A stretch of 64,000 nucleotides of DNA from Cinnamomum chago (lineage: Eukaryota; Streptophyta; Magnoliopsida; Laurales; Lauraceae): positions 91,085,501 to 91,149,500 of the forward strand of contig CP142452.1 of assembly GCA_038049695.1 (NCBI GenBank). Direction: 5' to 3'. Below, one piece after another: positions 9,998-22,976 of this stretch; positions within the stretch are counted from its first letter, which is position 1, and every line of letters starts with the position of its first letter. Below the pieces are notes generated by a model. It did no database searches. It was given only the letters and a program-made list of their open reading frames with translations, and had not been told where the DNA came from. A program made the position numbers and the translations under genes.

Positions 9998-11263
9998 ATG
10001 GGCTCTCCTGAAATGAATCGGATGTATACTACTTCTTCTTCTTCTTTGTCCCCTTCTTCTTCCTCATTGCAGGTATCTCTCTCTGGTTTTTTTTTTTTAC
10101 TTTACTTTACTTTACTCATTTAATTACTATTCTATTTTTTTTTTAACGTCCGTTCTTACTTTACTTGGTCTTGTTGGAATTTCAGTTCTGCACAAAGTCT
10201 TGTATCTTTCTTTTCCTACTCTGTTGTGTTGTGACTTGTGATTCCAATTGTAATGATAAGAAATAGTAGATATATAGATTCTCAATTAACAGTGGCGGAC
10301 GACCCAAGTTACATACTTACATGCATCTGGGGCGGCTGCCCCAGGCCAAATTTCAAAACCCCTTTAAAGTTTTATTGGGCTATTGGCCTACGCCCCAAAA
10401 TGTTTAAGGCCATCCCCCCAAATCAAAAAGACAAAAACGATGAATGAAGAAAAGAAACAAACCCTACTTCGTTCTTCTGTTCTTCACTCCTCTCAACCTC
10501 AGCCAACCCCTTCTGGCTTCTTCTCTTCGGATGCTTGTGAGGTTGTGACAATCGTCCCACGTTGGGCTTCAGGTAAATCTATCTAATCCCCTTCTCTCTC
10601 TGTCGCCTCTCTTTCTATATCTCTATGTGACAATGTCATTGTCGCCTCTCTCTCTCTCTCTTCTATGATTAATGATTCCATTCATTATTTTAGGCACTGC
10701 ATAGAGAAGTTAGGGTTCTGTATTTTTTTTTAATTTATGTTTGATGGCTCTCTTTATTACATTACTTGATTTTGGGTTTTTTTTTTTTCTTTTTTGATCT
10801 TGTGTTCTTGTTTAATCTATGTATGAATGAGTGAGATTTGAGACAGAGGTACTTAGGGTTATGTTATGGTTCTCTTTATTACATTACTTGATTTTGGGTT
10901 TTTTATTTTTTTGATCTTGTGTTCTTGTTTAATCTATGAATGAGTGAGATTTGTCAATCACGGATAAGGGTTGGGCAATATTATTTGACTTCATTCATAT
11001 TTCTTGTTTGATTGGAGTTGGTGTCTTCCCATAAGTAGTTGATAGTAGTGTTGTGATTATCATTCAGGCTTCAGCAATTACTATTTGTTCTTTTGAAATG
11101 TGATCATCATCTTTATTTTGTGTTTTGATTGATTACATGACTTGCTCGCAACCTCGTGGTTGAGGGACACTAGCATCTTCCAACTGTGCTACATTTCAGA
11201 ATTTTATTATTCTCATTACTATCATTGATGGACTATTTATGCTTTGTTTTTGTGTGGATGCAC

Positions 11264-11299
<36 letters not shown>

Positions 11300-11978
11300 C
11301 AAACTGCAACCTGTGTGTGATAATGGTCTTGGCATGGAGCAGAGGTGTGCCAATAATGGTCCTTATTATTAGATCATCCTAATCCTTAATTATGGGCTTC
11401 AAAAGTTCAATAGTTTTCAACCCTTGTGTGGGTCTTTTTTAGATGTGGATAAAAATGAAGTTTAGCCCCACCTAAATGAAAATCCTGGGTCAGCCACTGT
11501 CTCAATAGGTTCCGAAAGGGCGTTGATCTCAAATCCAATCCTTTATATGAAAAACAAGTTCGGGTTTCTTTTTTCCATCCTTTTGGGGTGGGATTTTTAT
11601 AATGGGGGATCCTCTGCCAATCTCATGACACTCAACGCATAATGGGGCTCACAGTAGAGTCCATCTTAACGGACCATAAAACCAGGGATGGTCACTGATC
11701 CTGCGGTTTGGCACCCATCCCATCTGAATGGATTGGACTGTTGGATCGATTTGGGAGTGGGTGGAAGAGGGGGGTTCTTTCTATCCACTGGTGGGCCCCA
11801 CAAGCTCATGAGCTTTGGGGGCCTTTTTATAATGTTGTTGTTGTCTTTGATGCATGGATAGTTATAAATGGGCCCATATCGTAGGAGTATCATATCGAAT
11901 ACTTCACTTTTTATAGGTAAAACCTGTATCCCTCCATGTTCATGGTGTGTCCTTGTCATATTGGGCATCAAGGCCTAC

Positions 11979-12009
<31 letters not shown>

Positions 12010-15000
12010 GTTATTATTGAGGAGTGGGGTTTTATATTATTGATAACGCTGATGTAGTTTTTCATTTTGCAGGTCTCGCAGTTCAATTACCTTAGCAATT
12101 TGACTCCCTTAAATCTACACAACCTGCCACATGTTACAGAAACATGCAATGAATTCAACTTCTCCTCCCCACCACAGGTTTTTGCATCCCCGTGTGTTTG
12201 CTCCCAGCGTGAGGCAGGTTTCCTGAAAAGGTAAGAGGTGCATTTCAATTTTCATGTTTTCTTACTGGGGATGTTGGGCTTTGATTGACTAAAGATTAGT
12301 CATTGCAAGTAAATGGTTTTTCTGATTCAGGCCACCGTATCAGAGTCGGAATTCATCTGATGCAGGGAAGTGTTTTGAGGACGGCGCTCACGGTAAGATA
12401 CTTGCTTCAGCTCCAGATGTTGCTCAATCATCCATAAATTTGTCAGCAGTTGAGTTGATTCCATCCACTAGGATGGGAATTAAGCCCTGTACTACTTCTG
12501 GCATTGTTGACAAGTTCCTGGTTGATCACTCCAATGAGTGTGGTACTGATGCTCCTGATTTATGCTCGAAGAAAGCAGCCATTATGCCGCGATTTTTACA
12601 AAGTGGATGGAGTAGTCCCAAGGAACTGCTTGCAGATAATGATGGAATCTGTGAAGATGAGGAGACTGAAGCAGATGAAACACTTACCTCATCAGAACAA
12701 CCTGAAGACAATCAAGCCAGTGAAAAATCATTTCCCAATATGGAAATAGTTGAAACTGCAAGTCATAAATTAGAGCAAAAGAATGATGGAAAACCATCCA
12801 ATGAGTCCCAATATTTGGTTTTTAAGAATGTCAACTGTTTTATGGATGACTTCTTGTTTATAAAATCCGCCTCTTGCAAAGAAGATGACCCTCATTTCCT
12901 GGATTGGACTGCTAATGAGTTGACATCACTCCTGTCAAGCAGCAAGGAGTATGGCTTTGTAGAATGTGGGAAGGAAATGCCTCTTCATTCATCAGATCTT
13001 GATCAACATGGAGCAGAAGATATTAAGCCACACTTTGCAGAAGGCAGGCAGCAAGGAGAAGAGCAATTTACTCCGCAGATTCTGCCTGAATCTTTCCATA
13101 ATGATCAGGTGGATGACATCCACTATGAAAATGATGGAGAAATATCCCTCAGAAAAGTTAAGAACTGGATGCCACATGAATGCAAGGTATAACATTTTGA
13201 CTTCTGATCCTTGTCTTTGATTTCCTTTTGTTGGGATGTTAAAGTCGTGAACCATTACATGTAACAAATTAGTAGATTACGACGTGAGAGAGAAAATGCT
13301 AGTTGCTTCCTAAGGACAGATGATCTGGTACCCTTCACCACGAGGGTGACCTATGACATACTTATAATCTACAGTTCTGTGTTTAGTACTTACATTTTAG
13401 TGTTAGCAACATCAGTTCTCTTAACAAGAAGAAAAGAATAACTGAGTAAGATCTTTTTGCACTCCTCTATAGCTGGCATAAATCATGCTGTGTATTTTGA
13501 AAACTTCAAGGGCTTCAATATGGAAGACCTTTGGTATTTGTCTTTACCAACTTTTTGTTTGTTTGTTTGTTTTTTTTTTTTCCTTAGATTTCTTGACTTA
13601 TGCAGCATAATAATTACAAGATTTGATGTAGGAGTCTGCTCAGCAACGTGGCATGCATCGACGTTGTCTTCGATTTGATGCTTCAGAGGCTATTAGGAAG
13701 AGAGTCGGATGCAGCAGTTCTTGGAATGCTACAGATGTTGTTTCGATTGTAAGGTCACCTTCAGGTCTCACGGAGTCAGAGATTTTGAACACATCCAATG
13801 TGGTCTCAAATAAGATCTCCAGTAATAATCAATTAGTCAATTTCTCTAGCAATGCCTCATACAAATTGTCAAAGCAGCCATCCAAAACTCCAGAAGACCA
13901 CATGGATGAAGTTGAAAGACCTGCTCGAAACAGTGGTGGCACTTCTGTAACAGCTGCTACACCTTCTGGTATTGGCTTACACTTGAACAGAATAGGCTAT
14001 GATGTTGCAGACAGCTGCAATTTAAACAGGCAGTTAACTGCAAAGGACTATGTGAATGTGAAAGGGAAGAATTCGCTGCCTGAGACTAACTTACAGATTT
14101 CTTCGTTTGTCAGTCCTTCAGAAAGTTCCCTTCAAATCAATCTTACTGAACAACATGCAATGCCTTTTGTGAGTAAGAGGAGACCTCTAGAAGATCTTTC
14201 AAATTCTGTGTTCAACCAAATGAATTCTAGACAGAATAAGTGAGTGGGCAATTTCATTTTCTCATGTTTTAGCACTTACTTTGAACTCCCCCCCCCCCCC
14301 CCCCCCCCCGGGTAGACTTGAAATTGACAGCTTAGAGTTTCCAGGAAGAAGGAAGCCCACAGCGTTGAAAGTGAAGGCTGCAACCGCTGCCACTGTAAGA
14401 AGTCAAAATGCTTGAAACTGTAAGAGTTACTGGACCTTGTTAGATGATATCTTATATCTTCCACGTTATGATGCATTTAATGTTGGTCAGCCTTTAACTT
14501 TTATTTTCCATCATGTATAGTATATGTTTTATGCATTTCATGTTGTTTAACCTATACTTTCATGCAGCTATTGCCAGTGCTTTGCTGCTGGAGAATATTG
14601 TATTGGAGTTTGTTCGTGCAAAGATTGTTATAATAAACCTGAATATGAAGATACTGTTCTTGATGCAAAGGAACAAATAGAATCTCGTGAACCAAATGCA
14701 TTTGCTCCTAAAATAACGCAATTTGCTGCTGAATCTCCACGAAATAGTGGTGTAAGGACTCTTTGACCACCCAGCTTGATTGGCTCTTTTCCACATCATG
14801 CTATAGAACTTTATGGCACAGTTACATTCTGCAGGAAAATGGTAATCAGATAAAAACATTATCAGCCAGGCACAAAAAAGGATGCACTTGCAAGAAGTCC
14901 AAATGCCTGAAAAAGTATTGTGAATGTTATCAGGTTTGAAAATTTATCAGTTGCACAGTGTGTTTTCAGGATAATGTTAATTACCACTTTTTCCTCAATA

Positions 15001-15110
15001 TTCTGAATCTAACTGGACAAAGTTCACTCTTCTTTGTCTTGAAGACTGGTGTGGGATGCTCTATTTTATGTCGATGTGAAGGATGCGAAAATGTATTTGG
15101 CAACCAATGA
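9998..15110 (+). CDS. TSO1/tesmin-like CXC (CPP) DNA-binding protein, C-terminus apparently truncated
   Basis: Eight exons join in phase: 9998-10072, 12073-12230, 12331-13186, 13632-14239, 14345-14419, 14568-14751, 14835-14933 and 15045-15110. Together they encode 706 residues. All introns are GT-AG. Family landmarks are [10 protein letters not shown] near the N-terminus, [12 protein letters not shown] at the start of exon 4, and CXC motif 1 at about residue 578 ([18 protein letters not shown]…). These are followed by the spacer [10 protein letters not shown] and CXC motif 2 at about 669 ([17 protein letters not shown]…CRCEGC). CXC proteins bind TTYRAA-type DNA through zinc clusters and act in cell-cycle and germline transcription (TSO1, TCX, DREAM-like complexes). 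The frame reaches TGA at 15108 right after ENVFGNQ, where relatives read FGRKDG and continue. The next intron would join in phase to GSDEITEIERRK at 17819, so the stop looks secondary. The gene may be a truncated allele or a young pseudogene. Confidence 0.82.
10290..11499. mobile_element. Non-autonomous hAT element in intron 1 of the TSO1-like gene
   Basis: The ends are CAGTGGCGGACGACCCAAG at the left and, reverse-complemented, CAGTGGCTGACCCAGG at the right. CAGTGGCGGA-type termini are known from Tip100-like hAT elements. The flanks read TCTCAAT(T) at 10280 and TCTCAAT(A) at 11500, a near-perfect target duplication except for two extra bases (AA) at the left edge. The interior has no transposase frame. 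It contains a 122-bp tandem duplication (from 10749 and 10871) and an (AG)n run at 11269-11295. It lies fully inside intron 1, so it should be spliced out. Confidence 0.65.
11878..11958 (+). repeat. Dispersed repeat, copy 1
   Basis: The segment with ATACTTCACTTTTTATAGGTAAAACCTGTATCC… and …CATATTGGGCATCA recurs at about 21234-21335 in the same orientation. Its family is unknown. It lies in intron 1 of the TSO1-like gene and is followed by an (ATT)n microsatellite at about 11974-12018. Confidence 0.55.
14288..14309. repeat. Poly(C) run in intron 4 of the TSO1-like gene
   Basis: About 22 consecutive C bases occur some 35 bases upstream of the acceptor used for exon 5 (TTTCCAG at 14338-14344). 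Another AG (GGGTAG) directly follows the run, but using it would put the CXC coding sequence out of frame. Confidence 0.8.
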
Positions 15111-15111
15111 G

Positions 15112-17818
15112 GTAATTTTTATTGCTTGAGAAAATATAATAGTATCTAACATTTTTGCTACTACTGTCCATTCGTGTTTCTTTTCTTTTTTTTTCCTTTT
15201 TTGCTTCTTTTCTTTTACCTTTTCATCAGTCTGATGTTTGAATACCAGGGCTGTCTCCATCCAAATCCGAAGGGCCTGTTTGTTTAATCAGTATTCTACT
15301 CTTGGGAATTCCAAGCAATGCCTTCTTTCAAAAGGGCTAAAAGTGAATGATTACACCTGAAGATCCAGAAGAGGTGGTGGCTGGAGGGGAAAAAACAAAG
15401 ATCCAAAAGGGCCACTAAGTAACACCCATTCAACTGGAAATGATTACTCAACCATTATCCCAGTAAAGTAAATCCTCCGAAAGTGATGCTCCAGTCTAGA
15501 TCTCCACCTTAGATCCTTCGTAATTTACCTCTTTATAGAACCCCCTTTACACTGAATTCTTCGGAATTCAATTTGAAGTAGACGAGCAAGCCCAACGGGA
15601 ATGTTTGTTTTCTCATAATTGAATTCTTAGGAATTCTACGCATTGCCTCGCTATGAAAGGGGCTAAAATTGAAAATATAAATGTGATAATCCTCAAATGG
15701 CCATCAAATAGTCTCCCCTTTCGTGGAAATTGCTAACCCAGCCATCAGCCTAGTAAATCAAATCCTAGAGAAGTGAGGCTCTCATCTAATTCTGTCTTAT
15801 ATCCTTCACACTTCACCCTTTTAATTTTTCTTATTTTTTTTTATTGGTAACAGACATCTTGAACCCATGACCTCATGGTTTGCATTTTTAAAATTCTCTT
15901 CTTTAGACCTCACTTTATTGTGAATTCCTAGGAAATCAATAGCAGGAAAACAAACAGGCCCTAAATGTGTATTCATTCAGTTTTTGGAATTTCTCATTTC
16001 ATGTGTCTTCTCATGATTAAAAGAATGTAAGCACTTCTAAAAGAACAAGAAGCAAATAATAATTCCTCTAGATCGTGTTATTTCTATTAACCTCCTAAGA
16101 GAGGTGGGAGCTCCCCCTATGTCATTCAATTTGGAATTGCTCAAGCATTTAGAGGCAATCCTGTATCAGTTGTTTCTTTGAGACTCTTGAGCTAGTAGTC
16201 AGTCTGTCGGTGCATTGCTTTGCTATCTCATATGCTCTCCCACTTCAAGATTGACCGTATCATAGCTGAGACCATCATAAGGTGCTTCCTTTCTCAATTG
16301 CTCTGGCAGATTCAAACTAACAATGGTTAGATTTATAAGGGGAGCCAAAACCATCAAGTAATCTCTGCCTTCATTGGTGGAGGCTACAGTGAGTTCAGAT
16401 TGTTCACACCATTAAGGAAATTAACTCTCTAATACTTTGTTGCGAAACTAGACTTTGAGCTTCCACATTCTTAATATGCAACCTAATTCTCCATTTAGCA
16501 CTAGCCATGTGAATCTTTGCAGTTATGTTGTAATTTATCATATAGTGGAAAAATACTGATTTGTGTTTTATGGGAGAGAACCTTTTTTATTTATTAGAGC
16601 CGTATTTTCTTATTCCCCAAGGTTCACCTCGAGATGAGGTGTCCTAAAAGTGCCCAGGGCTCAACTGTGCAGCGTGACTGCCTGACTGGCATCTGGATTC
16701 ATGCCTCACCCACCATAAGAGGCTTATTTGAGGCATTTGCCCAGACAAGGCATGCGCTCTAGTCATGTTTCACATTGGGGGTTCACACCCCCATCGACGC
16801 TTCTTTTTTTAAGAAACAAGGGGCAGTTGATAGTTTTAAGAACTTCAAAGGGTTAAAAAAAAGATTAAATTTATGTTTATATATATATGGACACAAACAC
16901 CGAAAAAAATGGAAACAGAAAACAGGAAACAGAAGTCGTATTGGGTGGGGTTGTTCCTAGTGGATGCCATATTCTACACCTGCAGAAGAACAGATGTTTC
17001 CAGTTTTGGTGGCAGTGTAGTTTGATAAGAGAAACGCTGCAGGCTAGTACCAATAATGTAACTTTTCCCAAACACCTACATCACAATAAAGATCAAAACG
17101 TCCATGAGTTCTTTTACATGGTTGATGTAGAATTCAGTTTTGAATTTGATAACTGCAACCTTTTTTCAGTGGTAAGTTTTTTGTGCAGTCCAATGACCTT
17201 CCTTTTCAGCCAGTTCATGTATGTGTTTCCACTGCACAATTGAACTCGTTGTAAGTATGACGTGCCACTATGAAACCTTGATACTTGTATATCCCTTGTG
17301 TACCCTTATACTTGAGATGTTACACTGGTGTTGGTACTGTACCAATATTTTTTAGGATACCGTTTCTGCAAATTTTACTGTACTAATCCATTATTTGATG
17401 GGGTTATATTAGCTTTTGTAACGGTGACTGTTTTATTAATTTGGAAATGTGCTATAGGTGAAAGGAGTACTCTGTATAAAAAGTTTTAGTAGAAAATGTG
17501 ATACTAAATGTTACTGAATACTGATAAGATAGCCATATATCAATGCCCTGAATTTCATGAAGTGCAGAGTCGTATCTATCCCCCATCCATATTTGTATTA
17601 GGGTATTGTAGGTGTCAATTGATGGCTTGTTTTGGTCTGGAATTCAGTTCTGACTGGTGGTCAAGCAGATATGAATTTCTTGCACCCAATTAACTAGGCA
17701 TCCAGGTGATGCTGGTTTCTTGTGCTGATTTACGGCCTGTAATGGAATGGTTGTCTTTTGCAAGTTCCAATGGAATAGTTTTCTTCCTCCTATTCTCATT
17801 CTTATTATTATTACGCAG
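15112..17818 (+). other. Former intron 8 of the TSO1-like gene
   Basis: This 2.7-kb stretch separates exon 8 from the decayed exon remnant at 17819. It begins with GTAATTTT and ends with ATTACGCAG, both usable splice sites. Besides the MITE at 15271-15962 I see no recognisable feature; the open frames are short and unlike any known protein. Confidence 0.5.
15271..15962. mobile_element. Dimeric terminal-inverted-repeat MITE, 692 bp (hAT-like)
   Basis: The left end AGGGCCTGTTTGTTT mirrors the right end AAACAAACAGGCCCT exactly (15 bases). The left half (…GGGAATTCCAAGCAATGCCTTCTTTCAAAAGGGCTAAAA…) recurs in diverged form from about 15598 (…AGGAATTCTACGCATTGCCTC…GGGGCTAAAA…), so the element looks like a fused pair. 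Flanking octamers AAATCCGA and AAATGTGT match at five of eight positions, a weak trace of an 8-bp target duplication. No coding capacity. Confidence 0.6.
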
Positions 17819-17975
17819 GAAGTGATGAAATCACTGAAATTGAACGTCGAAAGGCAAAAGACGAACAAAATGAGGAGGAATTCTATAATCAGTAAAAGGG
17901 CGGGGTGTATGTTAAGTGTTCTTACACCGAGAGCAACACCATTTAGTTCGCATCGCACTTCTGATTCCATTATTG
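17819..17975 (+). pseudogene. Decayed downstream exons of the TSO1-like gene
   Basis: After the acceptor TTACGCAG the frame reads GSDEITEIERRKAKDEQNEEEFYNQ and stops. It fits the residues that follow the second CXC motif in relatives. In a different frame the same stretch continues as KRAGCMLSVLTPRATPFSSH, which recalls the LTP.TP segment further along in the family, so a frameshift separates the two parts. More scrambled exon-like pieces may extend to about 18280. Together with the stop at 15108 this indicates loss of the C-terminal region. Confidence 0.55.
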
Positions 17976-18289
17976 CAGTTCTTAAAGTATTGCTCATATA
18001 TTATTGTTATGCTACATTTCTGTTCTAGGACTTGGACTTAATTTAATCGACACCCGATCATCATTCTGCAGTTATGGATTAGATTCAACCAAATTTCAGA
18101 ATCATTCAAGAAGATATATGTCATCATCACCAATATCAGGGGTTTCTGCTTTATGAGCTAATGGTGAAGCCTCAAGATCTCCAAGAAATTCAAACAGCGG
18201 TGACAACCTTGTGAAAGCAGTTGAACAAAATGCATGTTTCACACCTCATGATCTGAAATTGGATTCTCAGTGAGTAATAGCAGATTGAA

Positions 18290-20343
18290 TTTCAGTGAGA
18301 GGGGATGAACTCCCCAATATATGCAGTGTTAGCCCATTGCCACAATTTCCTCGATAAGGACTTAAATACTTTAGAACCACCTGATACTATATATTGTATG
18401 AAAGCTTTTCCAACGTGCCAGTCATGTCATAAAAGTGAGCAGTTGGGTGTTTTCCTTCATTTGTGCAGCTTATTCCCTTACTCCATGTCCTTCCTATGCT
18501 GTGAGCAAGTTTGTTACAGACCCTGATTGTGGAAGTTAAGTGGATAATGTACATGAAGATTAATGGGGTAACTGCAAAAGTTCCATCTTCATCCACTTTA
18601 TCCGCCACAACTCCTGTGAAAGTTTATCATCATATTAGACATTGTTCCCACGTCTAGTCCTTCAACTGAATCAGAAATGAGTAATAGGCTGCACACCCCA
18701 AGTTGAGTAAAGGCTTTTCATGCATATTCATTCGAGCTCAAAGCTTTCCTGTAGTTCAATATGCTAAAACACTAGCTTATTTCCATTTTACCACTTTAAA
18801 GGCCATTCATTAATCTAAGGCAACGCCCAATTAGTGTTAGAAGACAACCATTAGTGGGAAAAAGTTGGGAGATAGAATAAGAAATGAAAAAAATAAATCA
18901 ATTCCAAACTTTCAGGGGCATGAATGGGTAGCAACGCTCCAGCCCCCAACTCGCATTTTCAGTGGAACCATGGACAACACAAGTAGATTTGAAACTTGCA
19001 TGAGACCTTTTGGCTTGATGCCTGTGTCCTTAGAAGAAAGGCTGCTAATCCTTTGAAACAGGTGCAAATGTATCAAACCCAAATGTAAACATAGTTTATA
19101 CTGTGGTCAGTGTTCATCATGCAAGCTTCTTCAAACACGTGCAGAACACATGCTCAAATGCTATTGTTTTAGTTCTATCCTACTTTTATGGGGAGGGTAG
19201 GACTCTCTGACGAGTTTTCATATGATGCCATAAGAAACATAATATTGTAAGCTATCATCCCAGACTTTCCATGTATAACCATAGATTGGCCCTGTGGACA
19301 ACAGGATTTCTGCCATTCATCATCAATAGCTCAGTATGCACATCAATCAATTTCATGCTGGCTGTGGGCACTGGGGCAACAAATGGGAGGGATGCTACCA
19401 CAAATCACAACTCTGAAGTTTTTTTTTTTTTTTTAAGTAACCCAGCCAAGGAGGCTGGAACCCAAACACACGGGAAGACGGCCAACACAAGTAGGAAAGA
19501 AGCCCGCACATGTGGGTAAAGGTGGCACACCCAGGGTTGGTACCTTGGGCAGCCAGGTGAGAACTGCCGTGAGACAAGTGGCCGTTCTCCTAATTGATAG
19601 CAAAATCACAACTATGAAGTTGCTACCAATTAGGCAGACCTCGCAAGTCACATTTAGCCACCACCTAGTTAAATGGGAAACTGAATGTGGGTAATCTGTG
19701 AACATGAAACGACTCCTTTAACATCAAGAGGTGGCCAATCAAAATAAGATTCAAGCTTTAACACAACTGTTGTGTTATCATCCAAAGAGAAATCCAGGTG
19801 CTTCCAGAACAGTTCTGGTGCTTCCAGAACAGTTATGGCACCAATCAAATATAACCATGAAAAATGTGATGGCACAAAGGATGATTGGAGAATCAAATCA
19901 GTTGGCATCCAGCAAGAAGCAACAGGATTGACTTCTGGATACATATTATTTTTTACATGAAATGGCATAAAAACATCCTCTGATCAACCAATGGCACATT
20001 TTAATGTTTCAAATAATGGAATGGAGTAACCCAATTGACAGACTATTCAGTTGAAAGTGAAAACAATGAATATCAAATGCATACCAATGAACTCTAGAGT
20101 AATATGGACCACATACAAATAAACCACACCATGGATATTCTCATTTTACCAAAAGACTAACCAATCTCATCAAGGAGTCAACAAGCCGAATTTAGAGAAG
20201 GCATATATTCTAGGTAGATTAATGACACTATACCATATACCCCAAACCCACTACTTACCAATATCTATACCTTACAGATATACTTTCCCTATACCATTCA
20301 CCCCTCCTTGCAATTATTATTTGAAAGTGACATCATTCTACAC
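18290..20343. other. Intergenic region between convergent TSO1-like and thioesterase genes
   Basis: No gene is recognised. Short open frames are random. The stretch holds a SINE at 19419-19602 and a small duplication of CTTCCAGAACAGTT(C/A)TGG near 19800. The 3' UTRs of both neighbouring genes presumably end here. Confidence 0.5.
19419..19602 (-). mobile_element. SINE (tRNA-derived type) with 17-bp target duplication
   Basis: The direct repeats AAATCACAACTCTGAAG (19402-19418) and AAATCACAACTATGAAG (19603-19619) enclose 184 bp. On the minus strand this ends in a 16-base A tail preceded by …CCTTGGCTGGGTTACTTA. A box-B-like block (GGTACCAACCC) lies about 85 bases from the tRNA-like head. The tail (TTGGGTTCCAGCCTCCTTGG, then CTGGGTTAC) matches that of the element at 44100-44387, so they are one SINE family. 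Confidence 0.75.
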
Positions 20344-22941
20344 TCAAGAGCGAGAGCCATCAAGTCCAAGCTTTGAAGTGAGCCATTTGCAGACATCATC
20401 CATCTCCTCAGGGACCGTGTAGTGCCCAAGCCTGTACAGGTTCCAGACGTTTTTTTTTTATACAGATTGCTTATGCTATATGAAGGCTGAATGAAAGATA
20501 TTAAAACTAAATGGACTATCAAAGTGATCAATTAGATGGGTACCCGCTGTAGGTTTTAAAAGCAAGATTCTGAAATCCTGTAGATGTCAAAACCTCTGCA
20601 GATTTCTGTCCATGTTTGTAGAGGACAACATCATCCCCTGCAAGAGGAAAAATGATGTTAACAACAGTACGTAAATATTCAACACAGAATTTCTTGCTGT
20701 AGAGTAACAGATGTTTTTGTAATCAAAGCTGCAAATTTACATTTATAATGCCTTTAATACTTGTGTAACTTTGGCTGGACGAAAGAAGGAACCTGCCAGG
20801 TTGAAATACATTCAAGTATACTCATCAAGTGAACTGCATAACTAAAAGGTCATCACCCAATGCAGTCCCGCCGAAGTAGGGTCCTGGGAGTGTCCAGACT
20901 GGAGACAGACCTAACCTTTGGCAATTTTGCACAAAGTGTTTGCTCGCAAGTCTCGAACTTACATTGTCACGCATGGCACCCAGGACTTTTAGCATTGCAG
21001 CAAAGCAATGACCCCTGCATAACTAATGTAGTTTATTATGCTTATGAACCCAACACATCTTAAGGTTCTGTTTGGATCTATGTAAATCAGGCGCAAGTAG
21101 CTCAAATTATGTCTAAGCCTACAGTTCTTGTTTTTGGATAGCAAAGTTTCACCCAGGTCAAGAGTTCATTCCTTTTACATCAACTAATTACAAGCTATGA
21201 TGCACAGATACTCCAAAAGAGGCAACGTATTGTGTTATATTGTATCAAATACTTCACTTTTTATGTGTAAAACCCATGTCCTTTCCGTGTCCATGGCATG
21301 TCCCAGCCGTATCCACGCCATATCTGGGCATCATAGATTACAAGTAAACTTGTTACATGTAGTTAGAGTCAAACTTGAGCACAGACTGAGTTCCAACGAT
21401 CCAAATGGGCCTAAGATATTGTGGAGAACTGAAAACAAACTCGAAAACTGAAAGCATGTGATTAGCCCAACATGTTCACAAATATTGTTCATCCTCTCCT
21501 TCTCTTTTTTTCTTTTTTATTTATTTTTGAATAATAACATTTTCAGAAACCATAGAACCATGAAAGAAGAATCAGATATTGAATGAATATGGTCTGTATA
21601 TTCAAGTCTCCAAGACCAGTAAACCAAGAGTAATTACTGAAAGACAGCGCTCACAGGGAGTTCAGTCTATAGTGACTGAACAGAGCATGTATCTGTTGAG
21701 CGGTGGAGTCCACAGGTTTACAAACAAGTACCCTCAGAGCAAAGCAGAGGAGGCAGTGAGTTCAGTTATCAAGCAGTAACAACAAATACAGAATAACAGT
21801 AGGAATCATCACCACCGTCGTCCCTTCAATCTGGGTTTGGCTTTGTGAGTTATACTTTTCCACTCAAGCATATGCATAGCCATATTTCCAGTAATTAGCT
21901 AGTTCACATAGAAATATAAAATACATAGTGACAAATAAAAAGGTATATAAGATAATATGGATGCATATGCTCCTTTTTCACATGCAAAATTACCTTTTCC
22001 ATGACAAAGCAAGAGGGGCAAGGATGCAGCACGCCTTGCAGCCACTTGTCCTTCAATCTTGTTTTTCAAGTTCCTGGAAAACAGAAGCAAACCACTGACT
22101 GAGAAAAGAATTTATATATATATATATATATGATAGGCATATATCAAGGAGATATAACACAGACAGAGCCCAGGACTGAAATGTTTTAGGAAATTTTTTA
22201 AATTGTTAACTTGATGGACATAATATGCGTACATAAGGGATACCCTTAAAATCGCGTTATCAAATCTTACTGTCCAAATGTTCCCTAAATAATTGTGGAC
22301 CATGGAAGGGATAGTCCATTTGTACAACGCTGTCTACAGGATGGGAAGTTACCATCAACAAATGATGGCTATGATAATCCATAAAAATGGAGATAAAATC
22401 ATGGACCATTTCATGATAGTTCCAACACTCCCACCAGATGAATGTACAATATGAAAGGTGAGCCCATATGTACCAGTTTCTTTTTCTAATTTTGACAAGT
22501 AACATGACTGGAATCCACAACCTCATGGTTGAGGTAATGAGCAACTTCAAACTGTGTTATGGCTCTTGTCAAGCATCATATTTTACTTTACAAGGTTAAG
22601 CTTTGAGGTAGAAGGACAACCAACCTTGAACAAGGAAGCCAGCCACTTAGACCAACAACTGCACTAAGGTTAACCTGATATGCATTGCCATTACCATATT
22701 TCCCATGAGCGGAGCAAGTGGCAGAGTATAATGCAATCGCAGCACCCATACTAAAGCCTCCAATACCAAGTTTGACTGTAACAGGAGATACGACATCACC
22801 AGTCAATTGAACACCCAAAACATTAAAATAAATCATCAAACAGGAGCGCTAAAATACAAGGTTTGCTACACCCAAAACATTAAAATATATCATAGAAGAT
22901 GAGTGCTAAAAAAACTCTTTCTTTCTTTTTCTTTTTCTTTT

Positions 22942-22976
<35 letters not shown>

